A DNA stretch of 64,000 bases from Lantana camara (taxonomy: Eukaryota; Streptophyta; Magnoliopsida; Lamiales; Verbenaceae), in assembly GCA_037501455.1 (NCBI GenBank), contig CM074860.1, positions 21,721,001 through 21,785,000 of the forward strand, in the 5' to 3' direction. A program made the translations under genes and the position numbers. Positions 11,625 through 21,515 of this stretch are shown piece by piece. The first letter of the stretch is position 1; every line of letters starts with the position of its first letter. A model generated the notes under the pieces. The model was not told the origin of the DNA. It saw only the letters and a list, made by a program, of their open reading frames with translations, and searched no databases.

Positions 11625-12268
11625 AGGGTTTTTTATATATCTCACCCCCGTGTTAGGTGAAATAAGTAAAAAAATTCTTGTGTTACAATAATTAACACAA
11701 AAAACTCTGTGTTTTCAAAAATTTTGCATGGCGAACCCTGAAAATTTATAGTGTTGGACACACGCTAAAAGCGCGAATAGAACACTATTTTTCTTTATTT
11801 ATTGGACGCAAAATAACTGATTTACCTTTTTATATTTTGATATACATCATCTCACATCTCTTTTACATCGTTTAATACTTTTTTATATGAACCAAGACTC
11901 TGTACAAAATAAAATTACATAAAGAACCTTATAAACAAGTATAGTTTAATACTTTTTTATATGCACAGAGACACTGTACAAAATAAAAATTGCATGAAAA
12001 ATCCTATAAACAAGTTAAAGAATGGGCTATACAGAGAGAGCTGAGATGATGTATATCAGAATATAAAAGGTAAATTAGTCATTTTACGTCCAATAAATAG
12101 AGAAAATTAGTATTCTAGTTGCGCTTTTAACACGTGTCCAACACCAGAAATTTTCAGTGTTCACCCTGCAAATATTTTGAAAACACAGGGTTTTTTATGT
12201 TAATTTTTGTAACATATAATTTTTTTTGCGTATTTCACTAATACAGGGATATGGTGTAAATAACTCAT
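11625..12268. mobile_element. Foldback MITE with ~230-bp terminal inverted repeats
   Basis: The first ~235 bp (from GGGTTTTTTATATATC) and the last ~235 bp are inverted copies. Matching landmarks are GTGTTTTCAAA, CTGAAAATTT, GTGTTGGACAC, AAAAGCGC, TTTATTGGACG and GATATACATCATCTCA on the left, with reverse complements on the right. The central ~150 bp is two tandem ~73-bp units (about 11872 and 11945), each with TTTAATACTTTTTTATATG and CTGTACAAAATAAAA. There is no coding capacity. Long TIRs with a short middle suggest a Mutator-like or foldback MITE. The flanking 9-mers ATCTATAAA and ATATAATAA are only loosely alike, so the superfamily is uncertain. Confidence 0.85.
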
Positions 12269-12654
12269 ATAATAAATAATAATAGTTTCATTTCTACGAT
12301 TACACTAGCAATTAGTATAGCTATTTATTGTTCTACAATAATTTCGCTGCAGCTCACGACATATGTCACATTTTATTTTTCCAAAAAAAAAATATATATA
12401 TATGTTACATTTTATTTTATTTCTTGGCCTAGAAACGCAAAAAGCTTGAATCATTTTCAGCATGAGTCTTATGCATGCCTATATATGTCGAGTAATTTAA
12501 GTGATCGTATAGACATATTAAATGGAATATATGTAAATTAATTAAAAAAAGTAAACATCAGATGAAAATATCTTGCGGAAAAACCCAAATCAAAATGAAT
12601 GGAAGATACCTCTGCAGATATTGTTAACTATCCCAAATTAATTGAATTATTAAA

Positions 12655-12915
12655 GATGTGGTGTATTGGTTCGTCAACCCTCCTCTCAACAGCTAGTTTT
12701 TGGGGGTGAGTAGGATCAAACACATTATACACCATAGTATCAGAGCAGGTCCGAATAGTTTGTCTAGCATTCCATGGCCCTGGGGGTGACAGACATCGAA
12801 ATATCAAAGATTTGGAATTCAATATATAATGATTTGGCTACAGAGATCTTGAATTTAATATATAATGGTTTGACAATCCTCCTCTCAACTGCTAGGTTTT
12901 GCGAGTGAGTAAGGT
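12655..12915. repeat. TRIM-like repeat, two diverged half copies
   Basis: Two related segments both contain the CAACCCTCCTCTCAACAGCTAG type motif (12674 and 12874 regions) followed by a GGGTGAGTAGG-like stretch. The first ends ACCATAGTATCAGAGCAGG, where TATCAGAGC resembles a plant initiator-Met PBS. This is the arrangement of small non-coding LTR elements, but I cannot define both LTRs. Confidence 0.4.
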
Positions 12916-13425
12916 CATAACGCATTATTTATCTGTTACTTTTGTGTAAAATCATTATTAAGCTAATGACGTACTTTCTGGAACATATTTGTACTTATTG
13001 TTAGAGTACATTTTCAGTATTAATGGTGGACATTTGCAAAAACTAATAATAATAATAATAATAATTAAAAAAAATGTATAGTTGTTTGTAAAATGTATTA
13101 ATTGTCTGAGTGGTGCATGCTAACCCTTAAATCTTTTGTGTTTGCATGAGTGATCTCTTACTGATCTTTGTAATTTTAGAGTAGTTTTTTAATTAATTAA
13201 ATTAATGTTTCATTGAAAGTTATTTTTGTATTAAGTTATTTTGTCCGTTCTTGATGATTCTCTCACATTTTAATTTTGTGTACTACATATACCTCTTAAT
13301 CAACAAGATTCCATATGTACATTTTTGGTAATTTGTCAAGCTACCTATGTTGCACCGATGCTATCTCAAAAGAAGCATGATAGAATGGGGAAATTATAAA
13401 TTTAGTATATCAATTCGATCAATAA
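12916..13425. other. AT-rich spacer
   Basis: An (AAT)n run lies at about 13045-13065. I see nothing else that can be named. Confidence 0.55.
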
Positions 13426-13550
13426 CTATGATTCATGGATACGGACACGACACCATATGCACGACACAACACGAATACGTTGACATGAATTTTTTTTTGA
13501 ATTTTCCACGTGGGGAGTGTCGGACACGGTGTCTGACACTGAAAGTGTAA
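13426..13550. mobile_element. Partial hAT-type MITE (family of 30784-30946)
   Basis: It begins CTATGATTCATGGATACGG and carries the ACACGACAC, TTGAATTTTCCACGTGGGGAG and TGTCGGACAC blocks in the order expected for the reverse complement of the intact copy at 30784-30946. The far terminal repeat is missing or decayed. Confidence 0.7.
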
Positions 13551-13810
13551 AATTGTTTTCTCCATTTAATAATATCAGAGTACAGCGGAATATATAGCGT
13601 ACAGAAAACCTAACAAACCTATACAAGATATTCCAGAGGATTCTATAAGATAATTACAATTAATTATATACTAAATATAACTCTAACAGAATATCTCTAA
13701 AGATAATACAGAATAACAAATCTCTATATATCTAGAAGATATAAACAAGATATACAAATATTTACTATAACGTAACATTATAGAATAATTTGAGGTGCCA
13801 TCACATTAAC

Positions 13811-14640
13811 GAGTGTCACGATACAAAGTGGGCAGGACATCCGGGACAAAAGAGGATGTTGGCATTACTCAAGACCGCTTAGTCTAACATTAAACGAATG
13901 ATGAAGATGAAGTCTACTCGAGAAATGCCTTGTGTGCCAACAGGACAAGATCAAGAACGAGCAACCGACAAAACTACTAGAACCATTACTGATGCTCGAG
14001 CGTCCATATGACACAATTTTCATGGATTTCAATAGTGCATTGACCAAATTAGAAGGGTACTGATTGGTCATGGTTATAGTGGATGGATTTTTAATGTTCG
14101 GGACTTTATACCATATTTCGATGACACAAGCATTTTAAAAAATATAGTGAAGATTTCGGGATCGCCCAATAACAACGTAAGTGATCGGGACCCTCGTTTC
14201 ATGGGAAGATTGTCGACTAAGTTATTTAAATTGTTTAGTTTTGAATTTTCCCAATAGTTCACACACATATGAATAGACAAACTAAACGGGTGAAGCACCC
14301 TTTGAGACTTTAGGCATTTTGTGTGTGTGAATCGGAATAATTGTGTCGAGCTCTTAGATGCGATGGTGTTTTATGCATAACTTGCAAAAGAGAAAAGCCA
14401 AGGGACGAGGTCCTTTCAAGCTAGCAATGGGGCAACAACTGCATGTATATATTGCATACTTTAGCATTTGCAATAGCATCAACACTTGACGACGAGTGAA
14501 GCCTCGGTTTAATGAAAATGGCCAAGTCTTTGAAAGAATAAGTTGATTTAGTGTGTCTTGAAAAGGCATAAAGCAAGATGAGGAAGTGGGGACCCGTTAT
14601 AAAAATTTTGAGTAGGAGAACTAAGTCATGATAAAAATTT
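13811..14640 (+). pseudogene. Chromovirus-type gypsy integrase, heavily decayed
   Basis: Plus-strand frames give ECHDTKWAGHPGQKRMLALLK (zinc-binding region), a CQQDK piece after a frameshift, LLEPLLMLERPYDTIFMDFNSAL (start of the catalytic core with its first Asp), a VIVDGF stretch, SDRDPRF-like remains near 14185, and LQKRKAKGRGPFKLAMGQQ. The last corresponds to the Y..Q.S...SPF....G region of chromoviral integrases. Several stops and frameshifts are present. It is a relic without LTRs nearby; the LTR at 14768 is of another type and cuts into the region downstream. Confidence 0.82.
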
Positions 14641-14767
14641 AACCCGTTATTATTGAAAATACTCAAAAGCATGCACAAATTCTTAGTACACAAATACGAA
14701 ATGGCGACTGATATTTCTTTAGGGAGGATTGTCATTCATATACAAACGATGGTGGTGGTGGGGTTGA

Positions 14768-16310
14768 TGTTGGAAAAATGAGTTTGGAACATCGGAAATA
14801 TAATTTTTTTTCTACAAGAGGGCCGTTTGCTTACAATTTTTATTCCCAAACAACTCAAAAAGTCTCTCAACAGCTTACTTTACTAAAAGTTTTCTTGAAA
14901 CATTTTGAGCCACCATCAAACGTTCTTCAAGCGGTAATGAATTTCCCGTTGATTGATTCTTTCCTTCAAGACTCCAAAATTGAACCCCTCTATAATGTAT
15001 CTACATCATTCCTATAATCAAACAAGATTGTATGCTAGTAATATAATCTGCATATTGAAATAAACAAGAAACTCTGTTAAAAAAAAAAAAAGAAGAAACG
15101 AGAAATTGAGAGCAAAAATTTTCTCCCTATAGAACCCAGATTGATGCGTGAGAAAATTCACGCATAACCCCCAAAGAAAAAATGTTTCATCCATTTTCTC
15201 AAACAGAGTTCAGATATCTTTTCTTTTCTTCAAAATAGAGAAGACGCTTCAAGATCGTCAACCTACGGAAGAAGAGAAATCTCCTTCTTCTTTTTATCTA
15301 GAAATTAACGATCCTTATCTTTTGATAAGAAAAAGATCCTTATCTGTTCTAGAATTCTGTTTCTTGATTTACCTCCTAAGATAATTAAGATAATTAATTA
15401 AAATTCTATTATTAGTTAATATCGTTATCTTAAGATCTTTAGGATATTATGTATTGTCTATTTATTTCATAAGTAAATAATTTACGATATTATCATTTGC
15501 ATATTTGTTTCAAAAATAAATAAGTTACGATATTATCCTTTACTTATTTATTTTCCAAATAAATAAAGTAGGATATTATCTTTCATTTATTTCTTAAATA
15601 AATAAACTAGGATATTATCTTTTATTTATTTCATAAAGAAATAAACCAGGACAATATCTTTTAATTTACTTATTTATTTCATAAATAAATAAACTAGGAT
15701 ATAATCTTTTATTTATTTCATAAATAAATAAACTAATATTTTAATTAATAAAAATTCATTTTAATTATTCATTGAGCCTTTTAGTCTGGATTGAGCTTTA
15801 GAATTAATTCTCTAATTAATTTTAATGGGCCTTTATAATTAATTTCCTAATTAAATATATTTGGGCTTTACAATTAATTCTCCAATGAATTGTACATCGG
15901 TTTTTTATTTAATTCTCCAATTAATTGTATTTATAATTAATTCTCTAATTAATTAACACATGGTCCAATTTCTCGATTGGACCATACGCCCAAAATTTTC
16001 CACGTACCACACGTGTACATTACACATATGGTCTCATTTCGTTCAATTTGATCTTTTAACAATACTCTTTGAACCTAACATTTGTGTGTGAACCTCAAGG
16101 CACATTATTTAGTTAGCAGTAAGCCTAAATAATTAATATACTTATCAATTAATTAGCGAGCAAATCACACACCCGTAGTCTAGCAACAGATGTGTGACAA
16201 TTACCCAATCCGCGGCTTAAATTGAAAAACCTTTCAGTAAATCACATCTGTGAGATACGATCCTTTTACCATCCTATCTCTCAATTAAGACTTAGGACGA
16301 ATATAAAGCC
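14768..16310 (-). mobile_element. Truncated copia-type LTR (G)
   Basis: It begins on the plus strand TGTTGGAAAAATGAGTTTGG, matching the end of the 2.2-kb LTR E at 50327 (TGTTGGAAAACGAGTTCGA). The order of motifs is the same: a CGTTCTTCAAGCGG segment, a TCAAGACTCCAAA segment, the AT-palindrome repeats, and the TCTCTCAATTAAGACTTAGG stretch. Similarity to E ends near 16310, so the LTR lacks about its first 0.7 kb. No PBS adjoins it. Confidence 0.75.
15430..15735. repeat. AT-palindrome minisatellite in LTR G
   Basis: Five or six degenerate copies of a ~50-bp unit combine AGGATATTATC with the palindrome TTTATTTCATAAATAAA. The same unit is expanded in LTR E (50930-51210), while LTR F has one isolated related stretch near 55760-55800. 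Confidence 0.85.
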
Positions 16311-17414
16311 TCATTTCACGTCAAAAACATCAAGCGTGAACATTGGGAGAGGGTGTTGTATAAGGCAAACCCAATGGACTACTAGGCTGTGAAGAAAATG
16401 ATGATCAATCTTCTGCATGAATATGCCAAAAGTCATGGACTTGATAAAAGTAAAGACATGGAAAGAGCATGTCGCCACATTTCTTGCTCGGTGACTACGA
16501 ATCTGGGCATGAATATCCACTTAGAAAGTCTGAGAGATAAATCAATGAATTGAGGCGTGAGTTTTTATACTTCACAGACTCCCTGACCTTTCCAGGCATA
16601 CGACTAGACGATGACAAACAAAAAGCGCACGCAGGCCCTGAATATTACAGTGATTTGAGGGGGGCGGTATCACTTTTTTATTTAAATTTAGGACTTTTAA
16701 TTCATTGCCTAATTCTGAAAAGTACCAATCCTTCTGTTTCATTATTGTAGAAATGTTGGCTATATAAAAGATTCTGAAACATTGGGTTCCATTTTTATCC
16801 AGAGTCATGTATGGGCTTTGTGCAAAAAATGCCACACTATTGGGTGGTGAGTATCCTTGATCATGGTTGGTATTATATTAAAGGGAGGAACTCCGGTGTT
16901 GGCGAAATTGTGATTAACTTGGATGACTACACCCAGATTCTCTTTAACTTCTGAACTTGTTTTTACATGGCGAGACATCTAGCATAGATATGGTTGTTCT
17001 ATTCTGTATCATTCCTTTGAGCCCCATATCTTTTCTTGTGACTTATTACTATATAATGTCATGGTCCAAAGTTTGCAGTGTCTCTGAATTATTATGCTTT
17101 GGGGGATCGGTATGCATTTATTCATATCTCATCGCCATGAATTGTGTCAATGAGTTCAGCTGACTTAATGAAGTGTGAATTTAGCTATCTAGAGCTACAT
17201 GTATTGGTTATCATCATCTATCCATAAGAGGTTATTGATGGCCACAAATATTATCACCATATCACAACTTAAAACAAAAACTTTGAAAACAACAAAACAG
17301 AGTTTAACTTAAACTAATATAAGGAATGTAGACTACCATAAAGCATATTAGCAATGCGGTCAGTAATACCGTGTTACAAATCTTCTATAGGACCTAAAGT
17401 TCCCACAAATTGTA
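16311..17414. other. Unassigned sequence left of the copia element, possible gene remnant
   Basis: On the plus strand from about 16334 one frame reads REHWERVLYKANPMDY, a TAG, then AVKKMMINLLHEYAKSHGLD and MERACRHISCSVTTNLGMNI, with a non-random, helical composition. A second possible piece at about 16750-16845 (SHVWALCKKCHTIGW) is followed by GGTGAGTA, a good splice donor. I do not recognise a family. It could be a decayed or captured host gene fragment. Confidence 0.3.
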
Positions 17415-17419
17415 GTTAA

Positions 17420-17600
17420 AGTTAGAATTTAGATTTTGGGAAATTTTCTGTATTCCATTAATTTTTTTATGAAAAAGATTACAACAGAGCTTTACACTAT
17501 ATAGATGTACATAGCTACAAAAAAGAAAAAAATATGTACAATCAAATCCCTCTAAATCAGGGATTAAAATCCCCCGTAAGATTAGTCGTGATCTCTAACA
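17420..17600 (-). mobile_element. 3' LTR of the copia element
   Basis: This 181-bp LTR matches that at 40041-40221 with few differences. On the minus strand it starts TGTTAGAGATCACG, directly after a polypurine tract (TTGAGGGGGAA, 17601-17611), and ends in TTCTAACT before the TSD. Confidence 0.93.
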
Positions 17601-18017
17601 TTCCCCCTCAAATTGATTGTGGGATCACACACATTCAACTTGCCAAGAACACTTGAAAAAACTCTTTCTGTTATGGCTTTGGTAAGAATGTCTGCCAACT
17701 GATCCTCTGACCGTACAAACGGTAGTGACACTATTCCATTCTCGAGCTTCTCTTTGATGAAATGCCGCTCTACCTCTACATGCTTGATTTGATCATGTTG
17801 AACCGGGTTCTCTGAGATGCTTATGGCTGCCTTATTATCACACCATAGTCTGCTTTTCCCTCTCTTTGGAAAACCAAGTTCCTCAAGCAGCTTCCATTGC
17901 AATAGGACTTCAGCCAGTCCTCATGCAATCCCTCGGAATTCAGCTTCTACATTGGAAAGAGCAACGACCTTCTGCTTCTTACTCTTCTATGTGACAAGGT
18001 TCCCTCCAACCTTGGTG
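17601..18017 (-). pseudogene. Ty1/copia RNase H, C-terminal part
   Basis: The minus strand encodes SKKQKVVALSN, then after a stop LLEELGFPKRGKSRLWCDNKAAISI, ENPVQHDQIKHVEVERHFIKEKL and SEDQLADILTKAI, the canonical C-terminal RNase H of plant copia elements, with the catalytic CDNKAAI Asp present. The upstream part (KVGGNLVT) is cut at 18017-18022 by a solo LTR; its continuation is at 20153 onward. RNase H degrades the RNA strand during reverse transcription. Confidence 0.93.
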
Positions 18018-18022
18018 AAATA

Positions 18023-20152
18023 TGCTGGGCGCGCGGCGGGCCCAGAACAGTAGCGGTACGGGACCACATTTTAAAATTTTGTTTATAATACAAGTATTAA
18101 AATATTTCTAAAACATTTTAATAAAATAGCGGAAGACTAACTGGATCTACTCAAGTATATACATGCAATTGATAATAAATTTTAAATCACTTAAGCAGAT
18201 AAATATCTAACATGCAATTAACACTTAAGAGCATATAATTTATCATGCTTAAAATAATACAACTGTAAAATATTACCGTACTCCAAATATGGCTATCTAA
18301 CGGCATTTTTCCAGCTCCCGAATTCACCTCCCGAGAACCCGATACCCGATCTCCTCGTGAAACCGGCAGAGCTTCCCTGCAATTACCCCAGAGAAACCCT
18401 CGGAGTGTGGGCTCCGAAAGTATTTCTCTAAATACTTAGAGAAAATAAAACTTTAAACTAGAAAACCCTTTTCAGGGTTTAATCTCCAGAAATTAGGTGT
18501 TTTATATAAACACCTAACTAAAATTAATTCCAAAATAAATCGGAATTAACTAGGAGAAAAGGGATATGGTTTCAAAGCCGAAAGTTCAGCCAAAACCTCT
18601 CCCAAACTTGTATAAAAGAAATGAAGGGCCAAGACCCCTATTTATAGGGGAAAAACCGAGGGTAAAATAGTAATTTCACATCCCACTTGCGTGTGCAACT
18701 TGGACACGAAAACCAAGGTAACTACGCTGAAGATCTCATCACTATGTGTCCAACGCCGCCGGCCGCTCCCCGATCCGACGCCGCACGCGCGGCCTGAAGG
18801 CGACGCGCGTTATGGCACGCGCGGTCTAGGGCTTTATGGTCTTGGTCCGGTCCGGCCGAACCAGTTCGACACGTGGCCGATCCTGGTGATGCCACGTGTC
18901 CGGGTTGACCCGATCTGACCCGTTGACCGGCCCGGTCCAGATCTAATCTGGACCGTCCGTGATCGACGACGTGGCGCAATCTGCGCCGTACGCGTGGCGC
19001 GCCACCTGGCGCCCAGCCAGTGCCACGTCAGCAAAAAAAATATATATATATTTTTTCGATGAAAATTTTATTTTCTCCAAAATAAAATTCCGGGCATTTC
19101 CAACTCTTTGAAACTTGATTTATTTTCTTAAAATAAATCCCTTGTCTTATTTTCAAACAATTTGAAAAATCATTTCTCTTTCTCCTTTTAATATTTTCTT
19201 TTTGGGTTTTCAATTGGCGCTTGCAGGTGGACCTGCAGGACTAATTAATTTTAGCTCCAAACGGATTAATATATTATCATCTCATGACAATAATTAATTA
19301 CTGTTTAACAATGTTTAATTCCACTAAATAAATATTGTTGCACTCTAAAATTAATTAAATTATTCACGAATTTCTCGATCTAGAATAATTTCGCATTTCA
19401 CTCCTCCGTGTAGATATCCATGAAAAATAAATTACAACTACTATCATTTATTTTTCATCTCCAATCTGAAATTTATTGATTCGTCCCAAGTTCAAATTTC
19501 CTGTATGTGAAACACATTCAACATACAACTTCGGTGACGTATCACGCGAAGTGCTTTGGCCAAAGTCTTAATTCGAACTTTTACAAATCTATTTCAAGGA
19601 TATCTTTTACCTTCCACCAAGGCCACAGATTCCTCGATCAATATAACTCTTTAGCGCATTTCATGTAATCACCGAACATACAAAGTATTTTGGCCACCCC
19701 GTTACCGAGACCTCACTTCAAGTATGTTACAGTGACTAACACTACATGCCTAAAGCCGAAATATTATCAGGATTAAAAGTACAATGCTTCCTGAGATTTT
19801 ATTCATTTCAGATAGCAGTATAAAATGAATAATTTCAGTGGTCCAGTTCGATGTTTCCAATTCTATTGAAAATCATCAACTTGTTATAATCGGAATCACC
19901 ATTCCCTATGACGAAAGACTAATCATCTTATATAACCACGTTATAGTCTTGATAAGAACATATTCTTATCTTACCGACTAGAACTTTAATGACACGTGAT
20001 TTCAGTATTCAAAATATTTTCCTATGAAACACATTTCATATAAGAATACCAACACACGTCATTAATTATCAATATATGAAATACTCATAACTTGCTGTAA
20101 ATTCAGTTTAATGAATTCAACAAATTGAATTTTCAGGGCACTAATCCCAATA
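18023..20152 (-). mobile_element. Solo copia-type LTR (I) inside the RNase H region
   Basis: The segment starts TGCTGGGCGCGC on the plus strand and ends GGGCACTAATCCCAATA, flanked by the direct repeat AAATA (18018-18022 and 20153-20157). The end resembles that of LTR E (GGGCACTATTCCAAACA). It contains no coding sequence; a GC-rich patch at about 18745-19030 contrasts with AT-rich surroundings. It removes the middle of the RNase H frame, and the frame resumes on the other side. Confidence 0.82.
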
Positions 20153-20801
20153 AAATATCCAGAAGTAGAACGATGGGCATCTTGATTTCGGCCCAATCTG
20201 CATCTGTATAGGCCTCAATCGATAGACCCCCGTGTTTCTGAAGCAACACTCATCTTCCGGGAGTCCCCTTGAGATATCTGACCACTCTAAGTGCCACCTC
20301 CATATGATCCTGCTGCGGACGGTCCAGTTCGATGTTTCCAATTCTATTGAAAATCATCAACTTGTTATAATCGGAATCACCATTCCCTATGACGAAAGAC
20401 TAATCATCTTATATAACCACGTTATAGTCTTGATAAGAACATATTCTTATCTTACCGACTAGAACTTTAATGACACGTGATTTCAGTATTCAAAATATTT
20501 TCCTATGAAACACATTTCATATAAGAATACCAACACACGTCATTAATTATCAATATATGAAATACTCATAACTTGCTGTAAATTCAGTTTAATGAATTCA
20601 ACAAATTGAATTTTCAGGGCACTAATCCCAATAAAATATCCAGAAGTAGAACGATGGGCATCTTGATTTCGGCCCAATCTGCATCTGTATAGGCCTCAAT
20701 CGATAGACCCCCGTGTTTCTGAAGCAACACTCATCTTCCGGGAGTCCCCTTGAGATATCTGACCACTCTAAGTGCCACCTCCATATGATCCTGCTGCGGA
20801 C
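19840..20801. repeat. 481-bp tandem duplication across an insertion junction
   Basis: 19840-20320 and 20321-20801 are two near-identical copies. Each unit contains the end of solo LTR I and the adjoining copia RT/RNase H sequence, so the duplication happened after the LTR inserted. Flanks share only GGT microhomology. Confidence 0.95.
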
Positions 20802-21515
20802 GGTGCATGAACTGACTCAGCACGCCTACTGCATAAGCAATATCGGGCCTCGTGCAGGATAAGTAGATCAACTTCCCAATGAGATGCTGGTATCAGCCTC
20901 AATCCACCATTCTTGTTTCGTCTGTGATTTTCAGCCCATGATTGACTATGATAGGAGTCCCTGCTGATTTGTAGTCAAGTAATCCTATTTCTACTAACAA
21001 ATCACGTACGTACTTCCATTGGGAAATAAAGATTCCCCCCTTTGACCTAAGTACCTCAATTCCTAAGAAGTACTTTCATTCCCACAAATCTTTCATTTCA
21101 AACTCTTCAAACAGACTTTTCCTCAACTACTTAATTTCCTCCAGATCATTCCCAGTAATGATTATGTCATCAACATAGTTGATAAGAGAGGTTACTAACT
21201 TACCCCTCCTCTTAAAGAACAAAGTATGGTCCGAATTACTCTGTTTGAACCCATACTTTCTCATAGCAACTTTGAATCTCCCAAACCAAGATCTTGGAGA
21301 TTGCTTGAGCCCATAGAGTGCTCTCCTCAACCTGCATACTTCCCCAGCTCAAAACTGCTCAGAGAATCCCGACGGTGGCTCCATGTATACCTCCTCTTCC
21401 AACTCCCCATGTAGGAAGACATTATTTACATCAAACTGATGCAATGGCCAATTCTAATTAGCTGCTATCGAAAAAAGTACTCTGATAGTGTCAATCTTAG
21501 CAACTGGAGAAAAAG
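20153..21515 (-). pseudogene. Ty1/copia reverse transcriptase
   Basis: On the minus strand from 21515: [71 protein letters not shown], the catalytic YVDDIIITGND, KYFLGIEVLRSKGGIFISQ, and then YTDADWA of the RNase H junction. The YVDD active site is intact. Stops and a frameshift occur (for example after FEEFEMKDL). The tandem duplication repeats its last ~160 bp. The reading is cut at 21515, inside the FSPVAKID motif, by the LARD. Confidence 0.93.
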
